A stretch of DNA of 41,593 bases from positions 1-41,593 of IMG/VR virus record IMGVR_UViG_3300032665_000074. One strand, 5' to 3'. The translations under genes were made by a program, and so were the position numbers. Of the stretch, positions 13,662 through 20,885 are shown piece after piece. Positions within the stretch are counted from its first letter, which is position 1. Each line of letters begins with the position of its first letter. The notes under the pieces were generated by a model. The model saw only the letters and a list, made by a program, of their open reading frames with translations, did not search any database and was not told the DNA's origin. This DNA is from a virus.

Positions 13662-14540
13662 ATGAAAAACGTCATTTACAAAATTCGAAACGTCGTCAAC
13701 GGTAAGTTCTATGTTGGGAGCTCGGTAGATTCACGTAAACGGTTCTGGGCACACCGTAAAGATCTTCGATCAGGAGTTCATGTATGCGTAGCTTTACAAC
13801 GTGCATGGATAAAGTATGGAGAAGACTGCTTTAAATTCGAAGTGATTGAGCAGTACGGAACCAAGGATGAGTTGTTTCCAGCTGAACAGAAGTGGTTAGA
13901 CGAACACTACGGTAAAGAGTATTGCTATAACGTATCACCACACGCCAATGCTCCTATGCGCAATGCTAGTCCAGAACTTCGAGCTAAACACGCACAAACA
14001 ATGCGTGATTACTATTCTCAGAACCCGCATCCTAGGACGGGAGCAGAATGGTCTGAAGAAGATAGAAAAAAATTAAGTGAAGCCAGAGTAGGGAAAACTA
14101 CTGGACCAGATCACTACCGCTACGGAAAAACCATATCAGAAGAAACTCGCAAGAAAATCGGTGACACGCAACGTGGGGTGCCTAAAGGCCCAAGAACATT
14201 CACTCCGGATGGGTTAGCGCGAGCACAAGAAAACATGCGTAGAAACGCGGTAGAACAACAACCCGCAGATTTCCAATCCGTCCTAGCCAAGTTCCCCGAA
14301 GAAATACGTAACCGGTACGACTTCTCCAATGCAGTGTATTCCGGGGCTCTAGTGCGTATAGAAGGCTGTATTTGCCCTAACCATGGTGTATTCTCTCAAT
14401 ATTCAGCGCAGTTCCGTAAAGGCCGCGGGTGCCCACAATGCGGAGCAGAACAACGTGCAGAATCGAAAAGGCAACAGATGCTAAAAGCATGGCAAAATCC
14501 CGAAGAACGGGGCAAAATGATGGAGTCTAGAAACAAATGA
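13662..14540 (+). CDS. GIY-YIG homing endonuclease with NUMOD3 repeats
   Basis: A 292-aa basic protein. The GIY-YIG nuclease core spans residues 1-90: VIYKIRN and KFYVGSS correspond to the two signature halves, with arginines at 25-27 and the catalytic glutamate in AEQKWLD (E75). DNA-binding NUMOD3-like motifs follow (WSEEDRKKLSEARVGK; YGKTISEETRKKIGDTQRG). A C-terminal zinc-binding element has CICPNHG and GCPQCG (236-261). AAAGGAGGT lies ahead of the ATG, and the gene has its own promoter. It sits between the capsid gene and the next structural genes and is a likely mobile insertion. Confidence 0.93.
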   Translation: MKNVIYKIRNVVNGKFYVGSSVDSRKRFWAHRKDLRSGVHVCVALQRAWIKYGEDCFKFEVIEQYGTKDELFPAEQKWLDEHYGKEYCYNVSPHANAPMRNASPELRAKHAQTMRDYYSQNPHPRTGAEWSEEDRKKLSEARVGKTTGPDHYRYGKTISEETRKKIGDTQRGVPKGPRTFTPDGLARAQENMRRNAVEQQPADFQSVLAKFPEEIRNRYDFSNAVYSGALVRIEGCICPNHGVFSQYSAQFRKGRGCPQCGAEQRAESKRQQMLKAWQNPEERGKMMESRNK

Positions 14541-14755
14541 AAATCGTTAAAGATTTACTAACGGAGCAGAACAATGAAACATATTGTGCTATCCGTATAC
14601 TTGGTTTTATCGGTGTTGGGTTGGTTGGCGTGGCTATTTTTGTCGGAGCCGCACCCCTTGAAGTCGGTGCAGGAGTCGGTGCAATTCTCACCTCGATCGG
14701 GGGTGGAATACGGCTTAAGGGAGAATCATCTAAAGAGATTGACACCACCCTATAA
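14537..14755 (+). CDS. Small two-helix membrane protein (holin-like candidate)
   Basis: A 72-aa protein with a hydrophobic stretch at about residues 20-38 (IRILGFIGVGLVGVAIFVG). A glycine-rich second segment (VGAGVGAILTSIGGGIRLKG) and a charged tail follow. This layout recurs in small phage membrane proteins that are sometimes annotated as holins. Its ATG overlaps the GIY-YIG stop (ATGA), so it travels with that cassette. A second frame (14574-14759) also encodes a hydrophobic peptide with GGAG upstream, but I judge this frame the real one. Function is unproven. Confidence 0.65.
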   Translation: MKIVKDLLTEQNNETYCAIRILGFIGVGLVGVAIFVGAAPLEVGAGVGAILTSIGGGIRLKGESSKEIDTTL

Positions 14756-14766
14756 ATAACTTATAA

Positions 14767-14850
14767 GGAACCTACATCTGGGGTTTTTTCCTATACCACC
14801 ACTGACCCAGCAGACGATGCAACGATCGGTATAGGGCTTTTGCATGAGGA
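14767..14850 (+). pseudogene. Possible 3' remnant of a structural gene
   Basis: In one frame this gap reads TYKEPTSGVFSYTTTDPADD followed by ATIGIGLLHEDT and a stop, a protein-like composition typical of virion genes. There is no ATG, GTG or usable start at its head, and it begins soon after the stop of the membrane gene in the same frame. It looks like the tail of a gene whose front was lost or displaced when the endonuclease cassette arrived. An untranslated leader of the next gene is the alternative. Confidence 0.35.
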
Positions 14851-14857
14851 TACATAA

Positions 14858-15565
14858 ATGGGACGTAGTACTTTTACAGGTCCAATTCTTTCAGGTGATA
14901 ACCGGTTTGGACCCCAACGTGACGTTGGTTATACCGTACTTCAGCAGGCTGCAGTACTTGATTTTTCTGTAGCTAATAGCGGCTCAGCCAACTACGGTGG
15001 AGCTTCAGGTCAGTTTGTTTGGGCTAATGACATCCCGAACACCAATGCTACTATCTATGTACCGCAGTCTGGAATCTCTTCGGCTTCTCCGACTATCTCA
15101 GCTCCAACTGCTGACGCATCTGGTACTAACTACCGCGGTGTGGTTTTCTACCTCCCAGTAGGAGCTAACATCAGCAATATCTACATTGACCAGATTGTTC
15201 AGCCTACTGACGGCACTCATGCTGTAACGACGATTCAGCCTTACATCTCCAATAACTTCGCTACTTCTGCTGGTGTATATGCGACTTCAGCTGCTATTAC
15301 GGGTGGCACTATTGGACGTACCGCTGCTACGTTCTCTGCTACGCAGTATGTTAGTGCTGAATCTACTCTGGCTGACGTGCAGAATGTTAACTGGCCGAAT
15401 GTTACTGAACCTGCTTTCTTCTCACAGGTAGTTGTGACTCTGGCGCTGACGGTTTCTTCTCTTACTTCTGTAAATGCAGGTAAGTTCGCTGTAACTGTTC
15501 AGTATGTACAGCCTGATACCAATCTCGGTAACACCACGACTTACCCCTACGGTAACCTCGACTAA
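14858..15565 (+). CDS. Virion structural protein, 235 aa
   Basis: Begins MGRSTFTGPILSGDNRFGPQ and is rich in Thr, Ser, Ala and Val with aromatic-ended strands, fitting an all-beta capsid or head-fibre protein. There are no signal peptide or catalytic motifs. GAGG lies 7 nt ahead of the ATG. It has its own UUCG terminator directly after the stop, like the capsid gene, suggesting high expression. The proteins starting with S/G-R-(S/T)-x-x-(S/T)-GPI seen beside capsid genes in other phages are usually listed only as structural. Confidence 0.75.
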   Translation: MGRSTFTGPILSGDNRFGPQRDVGYTVLQQAAVLDFSVANSGSANYGGASGQFVWANDIPNTNATIYVPQSGISSASPTISAPTADASGTNYRGVVFYLPVGANISNIYIDQIVQPTDGTHAVTTIQPYISNNFATSAGVYATSAAITGGTIGRTAATFSATQYVSAESTLADVQNVNWPNVTEPAFFSQVVVTLALTVSSLTSVNAGKFAVTVQYVQPDTNLGNTTTYPYGNLD

Positions 15566-15572
15566 TTCGAGT

Positions 15573-15595
15573 GGGGGGTCTTCGGACCCCCTTTA
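15573..15595 (+). terminator. UUCG intrinsic terminator
   Basis: GGGGGTC-TTCG-GACCCCC forms a 7-bp stem with a UUCG loop followed by TTTACC. The U-tract is short, so partial read-through into the following neck genes is likely. Confidence 0.8.
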
Positions 15596-15616
15596 CCTTG
15601 CTAAAGGAGATAAGTC

Positions 15617-15907
15617 ATGACAATGCAATATGATGTCAATTCGGCGTATACGACCGCAGCTACGGGGTCTTTGTACGTTGGTAGATCTAGGCTGAAGCAG
15701 GTTGTATTTCTCGGTAACGGTACCGCAGGTACTTTTACTCTCTACGATAATGCTAGCGCCGCTTCTGGGAACATTCTGTTCCAGTTCAAATTTTCTACAG
15801 CAGTTCAACCATTCCAGATTCTCATACCCGGAGAAGGAATCCTTGCGCAAAACGGTATTTATTTGTCTAGCACTAACTTAAGTGCGATTAGTATTTGCTA
15901 TGGCTAA
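15617..15907 (+). CDS. Small beta-rich virion protein, 96 aa
   Basis: Begins MTMQYDVNSAYTTAATGSLY; the strand-turn pattern (VVFLGNGTAGTFTLYDNASA) recalls short phage proteins with a jelly-roll-like fold. AAGGAGA lies 8 nt ahead of the first ATG; a second in-frame ATG two codons later is possible. Its end overlaps the next gene by 8 nt. Probably a minor virion component; no named family. Confidence 0.75.
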   Translation: MTMQYDVNSAYTTAATGSLYVGRSRLKQVVFLGNGTAGTFTLYDNASAASGNILFQFKFSTAVQPFQILIPGEGILAQNGIYLSSTNLSAISICYG

Positions 15908-16163
15908 ATCACCCGCTTGGCAACGCGCAGAAGGAAAAAACCCTAAAGGAGGCTTGAACGCCAAGGGTCGCGCTTCTGCAAAGAAACAGGGTATGGATCT
16001 TAAACCTCCGGCCCCACACCCGAAAACGGACAAGGACGCTGCTAGGCGTAAATCGTTCTGCGCCAGAATGGAAGGCATGAAGCGTGAGAACACTTCGTCA
16101 AAGACGGCTAAGGATCCAAATAGTCGTATAAACAAGTCCTTACGGGCATGGAACTGCAAATGA
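15900..16163 (+). CDS. DUF6321-like basic protein
   Basis: An 87-aa strongly basic protein opening MAKSPAWQRAEGKNPKGGLN and continuing AKGRASAKKQG, a pattern I recognise from DUF6321 proteins. The remainder includes KSFCARMEGMKRENTSSK. The function is unknown; the basic, disordered composition suggests nucleic-acid or assembly contacts. The start at 15900 gives the conserved MAKSPAW opening and overlaps the preceding stop; a longer start at 15882 is less likely. Confidence 0.78.
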   Translation: MAKSPAWQRAEGKNPKGGLNAKGRASAKKQGMDLKPPAPHPKTDKDAARRKSFCARMEGMKRENTSSKTAKDPNSRINKSLRAWNCK

Positions 16164-16354
16164 GCGACCCATACGAACACATTAATGAAGTCGTAAAGCA
16201 TATAATTGACGCATTATCCTTTGCGACGGTAGTAGGTACTCTAATGGACGCGTTACCCGCTGTAGCGGCCTTGTTTTCTATAGTGTGGACTGCAATACGC
16301 ATTTACGAGACTAAGACTGTGCAGACGTTGTTGAATGGTGAAGATGATGCGTAG
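16160..16354 (+). CDS. Small membrane protein, possible holin
   Basis: A 64-aa protein starting MSDPYEHINEVVKHIIDALS with a hydrophobic stretch, roughly residues 19-46 (ALSFATVVGTLMDALPAVAA, then LFSIVWTAIRIYETKTVQ). One or two membrane passes and an acidic end are predicted. The start at 16160 overlaps the previous stop (ATGA); 16148 is an alternative. The 'IRIYETKTVQ' ending recurs in small phage membrane proteins sometimes called holins. It is one of three holin candidates in the window and is far from the endolysin. Confidence 0.7.
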   Translation: MSDPYEHINEVVKHIIDALSFATVVGTLMDALPAVAALFSIVWTAIRIYETKTVQTLLNGEDDA

Positions 16355-16604
16355 TTTAGGAGCCAGTCGTCCTGACCGGCAGAAAATCAATAAGCCTAAA
16401 ACCCGCCATGGGGATATGGCTCTTTTTAATAAAGGTGGAAGTGTTATGGCTAAAGATAAAGGTAAACTCTCTGAACCTATGAGCAAAGTTAAGACCGCAG
16501 CTCCTAGCCGCGATGGTATTGCTGAACGTGGTAAGACCAAGGGTAAGCAAGTTACTATGGCCGGCAATAAGATGTGCAGCGGCGGCATGACCAAGAAGAA
16601 GTAG
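16347..16604 (+). CDS. Small basic KGG-motif protein, 85 aa
   Basis: Lysine- and glycine-rich, apparently disordered, with FNKGGSVM, a PSRDGIAERGKTKGKQ motif, and KMCSGGMTKKK at the end. The PSRDG-x-A-x-RGKTKG motif occurs in small phage proteins of unknown function. The start is uncertain: ATG codons at 16335, 16344 and 16347 are in frame, and one at 16446 has AAAGGTGG upstream. It overlaps the end of the membrane protein gene. Confidence 0.68.
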   Translation: MRSLGASRPDRQKINKPKTRHGDMALFNKGGSVMAKDKGKLSEPMSKVKTAAPSRDGIAERGKTKGKQVTMAGNKMCSGGMTKKK

Positions 16605-16612
16605 GTGCAATC

Positions 16613-16801
16613 ATGGCTAAAGTAGTTAAAGAAGCAATGGAACCTATGTCTGGCCCGGATATGGTTCGTCACGACGATTTTATTGCTAAGCACAGCCACG
16701 GTGGCCACGTACACCACAAGGAACATTTCAAGAAGCATGCTGCAGGGTATGAGCACGAAATGGACAAAGTGGCTAAGATGTGTAAAGGCGGTAAAGTCTA
16801 A
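16613..16801 (+). CDS. Histidine-rich small KGG-motif protein
   Basis: A 62-aa protein with twelve or so histidines, mostly in the middle (KHSHGGHVHHKEHFKKHAAG), and a CKGGKV ending. The density of His suggests metal binding, but no defined site can be read. The start at MAKVVKE was chosen for AGGTG upstream. It is followed by the next gene with a TAATG overlap. Function unknown. Confidence 0.72.
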   Translation: MAKVVKEAMEPMSGPDMVRHDDFIAKHSHGGHVHHKEHFKKHAAGYEHEMDKVAKMCKGGKV

Positions 16802-17073
16802 TGCGTCCCAGTCGCGGTATGGGTGATATTGCACCCTCCAAGATGCCCGGCAAGAAGACCATCAAACGGAAAGATAACCCTAATGAGGTTACTGAGTACA
16901 AAAAAGGTGGTTGGATTGCCGGAGCAATCAAGAAGCCCGGTGCTCTTAGGAGTGCTTTGGGTGTAAAGGAAGGTGAAAAGATCCCAGCTAAAAAGCTGGA
17001 TAAGGCGGCTAAGGCACCCGGTAAAATGGGACAACGCGCACGCTTGGCGAAAACTCTCAAAGGATTTAAATAA
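16801..17073 (+). CDS. Basic KGG-motif protein, 90 aa
   Basis: A very basic protein with YKKGGWIAGAIKKPGALRSA, then LGVKEGEKIPAKKLDKAAKA and GQRARLAKTLKGF. The 'KKPGAL...LGVxEGEKIPAKKL...RAxLAKTLKG' pattern is familiar from phage and prophage proteins of unknown function. It starts on the last base of the previous stop (TAATG). It could contact DNA or neck proteins; that is inference. Confidence 0.8.
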   Translation: MRPSRGMGDIAPSKMPGKKTIKRKDNPNEVTEYKKGGWIAGAIKKPGALRSALGVKEGEKIPAKKLDKAAKAPGKMGQRARLAKTLKGFK

Positions 17074-17261
17074 TGGCTATTTCTAAGCAGGACATTCTTT
17101 CTTTTATCAGCGCTGAAGGCCACGCGGCTTCCGGATATGAGGAAAAGCTTCTTGATAAGTTCGCTCTGTTTCTTACTCTTCCGGCTGTTGAAACGGTAGA
17201 AGAAGTTGTTGCAGATGCAGAACCGAAGAAGTCTAAGAAGGCTGATGCCGTAGCGGAGTAA
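17073..17261 (+). CDS. Small hypothetical protein, 62 aa
   Basis: Begins MAISKQDILSFISAEGHAAS; helical N-terminal half and an acidic-then-basic tail (EEVVADAEPKKSKKADAVAE). It is joined to the previous gene by TAATG and lies 3 nt from the neck protein gene. No family recognised. Confidence 0.72.
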   Translation: MAISKQDILSFISAEGHAASGYEEKLLDKFALFLTLPAVETVEEVVADAEPKKSKKADAVAE

Positions 17262-17264
17262 TTC

Positions 17265-18197
17265 ATGGCTACTAGCGGTACATCGAGTTTTAACCTAGAC
17301 CTCGACGAATTGTTTGAGGAAAGTTTTGAGCGCGTCGGTAAGCAGATGCGTAGTGGTTATGACTTCCGTACCGCTAGACGGTCTATGAATATCCTAACTA
17401 TCGAGTGGCTGAACAGAGGTATTAACCTTTGGACTATTGAACAGGACCAGATCCCACTCAATACAGGACAGTCTATCTATGCTCTCCCTTTGGATACGCT
17501 GGATATTCTAGATGCGGTAACCCGCCAGTATAACGGGCAGATCGTCAACCAGATCGATATCAACGTGACTCGGATCTCCGAGTCTACTTATGCGTTTATC
17601 CCTAACAAGAATGCGTACGGCAGGCCGTTGCAGATGTGGGTTAATCGATCTACTGGTAATTTGTCATCTATCCCGCAGACTACTTTGGCGCAGGCAGCTG
17701 CTTCTACTGATACCACTCTGACTCTTGTCTCGGCGGCTAATTTACCGACTACGGGTTTTGTGCAGATCGATAGCGAAATTATCGCGTATCAGAACTTAGT
17801 GGGTAACCAGATCCTCAACGCATGGCGAGGACAGGCCAATACAACGGCGGCGGCGCATATATCCGGTGCTTCGGTATTTAATTACCAGCTTCCTAGTGTG
17901 AATCTGTGGCCTACGCCTAATGCTCCGGGGGATCAGTATACATTCGTGTATTACCGCATGCGACGCATGCAAGACGCTGGTAACGGCGCTACTACTCAGG
18001 ATATCCCGTTCCGTTGGATCCCACCTATGGTGGCTGGTATGGCCTATTACTTGAGTGAAAAGCTAGAAGGTGTGGACCCCGGTCGAAGAGCTGAGCTCAA
18101 GGCAAATTATGAGCAGCAGTTCCAACTTGCAGCTGACGAAGACCGCGAAAAGGCCACAGATAGATTCGTACCGCGTAGCCTCTGGTACTACAGGTAA
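17265..18197 (+). CDS. Head-tail adaptor (neck) protein with inserted beta domain
   Basis: A 310-aa protein. The helical frame at each end (FNLDLDELFEESFERVGKQM, and IPPMVAGMAYYLSEKLEGVD with its following helix) matches podovirus adaptor proteins that dock under the portal. An inserted beta unit at about residues 140-205 contains GFVQIDSEIIAYQNLVGNQI and AWRGQANTTAAAHISGA, a small domain often inserted in phage virion proteins. GGAG lies 8 nt ahead of the ATG. It is followed directly (TAATG) by the zinc-ribbon protein. Confidence 0.83.
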   Translation: MATSGTSSFNLDLDELFEESFERVGKQMRSGYDFRTARRSMNILTIEWLNRGINLWTIEQDQIPLNTGQSIYALPLDTLDILDAVTRQYNGQIVNQIDINVTRISESTYAFIPNKNAYGRPLQMWVNRSTGNLSSIPQTTLAQAAASTDTTLTLVSAANLPTTGFVQIDSEIIAYQNLVGNQILNAWRGQANTTAAAHISGASVFNYQLPSVNLWPTPNAPGDQYTFVYYRMRRMQDAGNGATTQDIPFRWIPPMVAGMAYYLSEKLEGVDPGRRAELKANYEQQFQLAADEDREKATDRFVPRSLWYYR

Positions 18198-18625
18198 TGT
18201 CTGGTAAGTTTGCGTCTGGTAAGTTTTCGATCGCCGCGTGCGATCGGTGTGGTCAGAGATACAAACTCAGAGAACTACGCACCCAGACGCTCAAGACTAA
18301 ACCATGGCACATTAAGGTTTGTAAGACGTGCTACGAAAAAGATCATCCGCAGTTGCAGATTGGTATGTTCCCGGTTACAGATTTCTGGGCTGTACGGGAT
18401 CCTAGGCCTGACGTTGAATATTACATGTCTGGTACCACGGGATTACAGATTAATATTACTGGCGGTACTTCAGAATTAGGCCTTGGTTTTCCGGGCGGTG
18501 GTAGCAGAGTTATCCAATGGGGGTGGAACCCCGTGGGTGGATCAAGAGCAAACGATATGGGTCTTACTCCTAACTACTTGATTGCTGTAGGGGAAGTAGG
18601 TACAGTCACTATACAAACGACTTAG
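18197..18625 (+). CDS. Virion-associated Zn-ribbon protein, 142 aa
   Basis: An N-terminal zinc ribbon with C15/C18 (ACDRCGQRYKL) and C42/C45 (VCKTCYEKDHPQ) is followed by RDPRPDVE. A beta-rich, glycine-rich C-terminus (GLGFPGGGSRVIQWGWNPVG) ends the protein. The CDRCG...VC.xCYExxHPQ layout is common in small proteins of podovirus and myovirus neck regions. Zinc probably stabilises the fold; no enzymatic role is indicated. Confidence 0.82.
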   Translation: MSGKFASGKFSIAACDRCGQRYKLRELRTQTLKTKPWHIKVCKTCYEKDHPQLQIGMFPVTDFWAVRDPRPDVEYYMSGTTGLQINITGGTSELGLGFPGGGSRVIQWGWNPVGGSRANDMGLTPNYLIAVGEVGTVTIQTT

Positions 18626-18633
18626 GAGGCCTT

Positions 18634-18789
18634 ATGGCTAAGCACGACGACGTAGCAGAAGATAAGAAACTGATTAAAAAGGTTGTTAAGAAGGAAGCTC
18701 TTAAAGGTATGAAGAAGGGCGGAGTAACGGGCGAATCCATGCGTAAGTATGGTCGTAACCTTGCTCGTGCCAAGAACCAAGGAGGTTAA
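18634..18789 (+). CDS. Very small lysine-rich KGG-motif protein, 51 aa
   Basis: Begins MAKHDDVAEDKKLIKKVVKK and ends YGRNLARAKNQGG, with MKKGGVT in the middle. AGGAGG precedes the ATG. Its last codons (AAGGAGG) double as the ribosome site of the next gene. A basic, probably disordered peptide of unknown function; the KKGG motif links it to the small proteins at 16.3-17.1 kb. Confidence 0.75.
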   Translation: MAKHDDVAEDKKLIKKVVKKEALKGMKKGGVTGESMRKYGRNLARAKNQGG

Positions 18790-18790
18790 T

Positions 18791-18979
18791 ATGGCTAAGG
18801 ATAAACCTGCAGAAACGCTAGACTATACTCCGGGCGCGAAGGTCATGACCGAGCTCAATATCTCCGTAGGTGGACTCAGTAAGGGTAACTATGTTCCTGA
18901 TAACAAGAACCCTGAAACGACGATGCGTGGCGGCGGTGCAGCTACTAAGGGCACGAAGTGCCGAGGACCGATGGCATAA
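18791..18979 (+). CDS. Small hypothetical protein, 62 aa
   Basis: Begins MAKDKPAETLDYTPGAKVMT and ends GTKCRGPMA; glycine- and lysine-rich with GGLSKGNYVPDNKNPETTMR. The start at 18791 lies 6 nt after an ideal AAGGAGG site. It appears disordered. No family recognised; the position between neck genes suggests a virion or assembly role. Confidence 0.75.
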   Translation: MAKDKPAETLDYTPGAKVMTELNISVGGLSKGNYVPDNKNPETTMRGGGAATKGTKCRGPMA

Positions 18980-18982
18980 GCC

Positions 18983-19897
18983 GTGAACTACGAAAATATC
19001 TATAACAGCATTCAGGCGTATTCTGAAAATACGGAAGCTCTTTTTGTAGCTAATATTCCTGTATTCATACAGGAAGCGGAAACCCGTATCTATAATTCAG
19101 TACAGATCCCTGCGCTACGTAAAAATTCGATGGGTAGTGTAACGGCTTCAAACCCGTACTTGTCGTTGCCTAGCGATTATCTATCTACGTATTCTTTGGC
19201 TGCTGTGGATACTACGGGTAATTACTATTACCTTCTCAACAAGGATGTAAATTATCTGCGTGAGGCGTACCCAAATTCGAGTCAGACTGGAATCCCTAAG
19301 TACTACGGATTGTTCGGTTCTCAAACAGGTAATATCAACAACTTAAGCGCCATCCTAGCACCTACTCCCGACCAGAATTATTCTGTAGAGCTGCATTATT
19401 TCTACTACCCACCGACTATAGTACAGGGCCAGATTAGCGCACTAGGCGCATTTACAGCCGGATCTCTTTATACAAATGGTGTATATCAGAACGTGCCGCT
19501 TAGCGGGGGTTCAGGGGCTAATGCTTCAGCCGATATTGTCGTTGCAGGTCAGGTAATCACCTCAGTGAGCCTTAAGTTTGGTGGGAATTTTTATGTGGTG
19601 GGTGACATCCTTACCTGTTCCGCGCTTGGTCCTACAGGTACTGGGTTTACAGTGACTGTTAGCGGTATATCTAACTCCACCGGTACAAGCTGGCTCGGTA
19701 ATAATTACGACCCTGTGTTGTTCTACGGTGCTATGCGTGAAGCGGCACTTTTTATGAAACAGGAACAAGATCTGATATCATATTACGAAAGCAAGTTCCA
19801 AGAAGCTCTGCAGCAGTTGAACAGACTTGGAAGCGGGTTAGAGCGTGGTGACGCGTACCGCGACGGGCAGTACAGAATAGGGCAGGTTAAACCGTAA
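18983..19897 (+). CDS. Phage adaptor / tail terminator-type protein
   Basis: A 304-aa protein with a GTG start. The opening helix pair (IPVFIQEAETRIYNSVQIPA), PYLSLPSDYLSTYSLAAVD, and the closing SWLGNNYDPVLFYGAMREAA with FMKQEQDLISYYESKFQEAL match a podovirus neck/adaptor family comparable in position to P22 gp4. A beta-repeat insertion at about residues 155-230 contains NGVYQNVPLSGGSGANASAD and FVVG-type strands, a module often added to virion proteins. The ribosome site is weak. Confidence 0.83.
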   Translation: MNYENIYNSIQAYSENTEALFVANIPVFIQEAETRIYNSVQIPALRKNSMGSVTASNPYLSLPSDYLSTYSLAAVDTTGNYYYLLNKDVNYLREAYPNSSQTGIPKYYGLFGSQTGNINNLSAILAPTPDQNYSVELHYFYYPPTIVQGQISALGAFTAGSLYTNGVYQNVPLSGGSGANASADIVVAGQVITSVSLKFGGNFYVVGDILTCSALGPTGTGFTVTVSGISNSTGTSWLGNNYDPVLFYGAMREAALFMKQEQDLISYYESKFQEALQQLNRLGSGLERGDAYRDGQYRIGQVKP

Positions 19898-20454
19898 TGG
19901 AAAGAACTCGTAAAGCGGCTATGGATAAAGGTGAAGCTAAATACTTCACTGGTAAGGCCTGCCTATACGAACACATAGCTCCTAGACGTACTAAAACCGG
20001 CGAATGTACTATTTGTAGAGCTAACAAAGTTGCTACATGGCGTAAAAATAACCCAGAAGGAGTGAAAAAGCATAATAACAGCCAGTATGCTAAGCATTAC
20101 AGTAAGATTAAAGAAGCCACTAAACGGTATTATTTGGAGAATAAGGAAAAGATACAAGCTAGCATAAGCTCGTATCGCAAAAAAAATCCCCACATTGTTG
20201 CCAAATGTACAGCCGCCCAAAAGGCAAATAGATTAAAAAGAATCCCCGATTGGTTGTCAAAAGACGATCGATGGCTTATAGATGAAGTATACGCTCTAGC
20301 TAGATTAAGGACAAAGGCATTTGGGTTTCAATGGGATGTAGACCACATAGTGCCATTACAAGGAAAAGATGTATCTGGATTGCACGTACCTTGGAATTTA
20401 CAGGTTATACCAGCTTCCGAAAATCGAATTAAATCGAATAAGGTGAATCCATGA
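19897..20454 (+). CDS. HNH homing endonuclease (classical H-N-H)
   Basis: A 185-aa basic protein. The N-terminal zinc-binding part includes CLYEHIAPRRTKTGECTIC (22-40), the middle is a long lysine-rich helix, and the nuclease core is DVDHIVPLQGKDVSGLHVPW (147-166). NLQVIPASENRIKSN follows, giving the H150, N167 and N176 pattern. It is free-standing, joined to the neck gene by TAATG and to the next virion gene by ATGA, so it uses its neighbours' expression. It differs from the HNH at 6548 in both zinc finger and core. Confidence 0.93.
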   Translation: MERTRKAAMDKGEAKYFTGKACLYEHIAPRRTKTGECTICRANKVATWRKNNPEGVKKHNNSQYAKHYSKIKEATKRYYLENKEKIQASISSYRKKNPHIVAKCTAAQKANRLKRIPDWLSKDDRWLIDEVYALARLRTKAFGFQWDVDHIVPLQGKDVSGLHVPWNLQVIPASENRIKSNKVNP

Positions 20455-20876
20455 TAGTCCAAGGCCAAACCACAGTATTTAAACAGAACGTACTAAGCGG
20501 GTTGGAGAATTTCACTGCGTCTTCTCCGTATGTGTACAAAATTGCTTTGTATAACGCTAATGCTACGCTGAATAACTCTACTACGACTTATACTTCTGTT
20601 AACGAAGTTACTGGTGGCGGGTACACCGCTGGGGGTAAAGCGCTTACAGTTATCCCTGTGGCCTCTGATAACACCGCTAATGTGGCTTACGTGTCTTTTG
20701 CTACGGTAGTGTGGAACCCCGCATCGTTCATTTGTCGTGGAGCTTTGATATATAACAGCACTACTGGAGCCGCGGTAGCTGTGCTGGATTTTGGTTCTGA
20801 TAAGACGGCGTCAAGCACGTTTACAATCACTTTTCCGGCAGACGATGCCAACAACGCTATTATTAGATTCGAGTAA
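20451..20876 (+). CDS. Virion protein, 141 aa
   Basis: Begins MIVQGQTTVFKQNVLSGLEN; residues 28-141 form a beta sandwich pattern (YKIALYNANATLNNSTTTYT; GALIYNSTTGAAVAVLDFGS; SSTFTITFPADDANNAIIRF). This family is common among phage tail-region proteins. It is translationally coupled to the upstream HNH gene. Probably a minor tail or baseplate component. Confidence 0.78.
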   Translation: MIVQGQTTVFKQNVLSGLENFTASSPYVYKIALYNANATLNNSTTTYTSVNEVTGGGYTAGGKALTVIPVASDNTANVAYVSFATVVWNPASFICRGALIYNSTTGAAVAVLDFGSDKTASSTFTITFPADDANNAIIRFE

Positions 20877-20885
20877 GAGGTTTAC

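Noticed and set aside
14574-14759. Overlapping frame with hydrophobic start (MKHIVLSVYLVLSVLGWLAW), possible embedded lysis peptide
   Set aside because: It has a usable GGAG, but the frame coupled to the endonuclease by ATGA (14537-14755) gives a more typical phage membrane protein. An Rz/Rz1-like nested pair is not supported because no lipobox cysteine is present.
16253-16834. Minus-strand 193-codon open frame
   Set aside because: Antisense to several small genes with ribosome sites and coupled starts; shadow frame without its own ribosome site or promoter.
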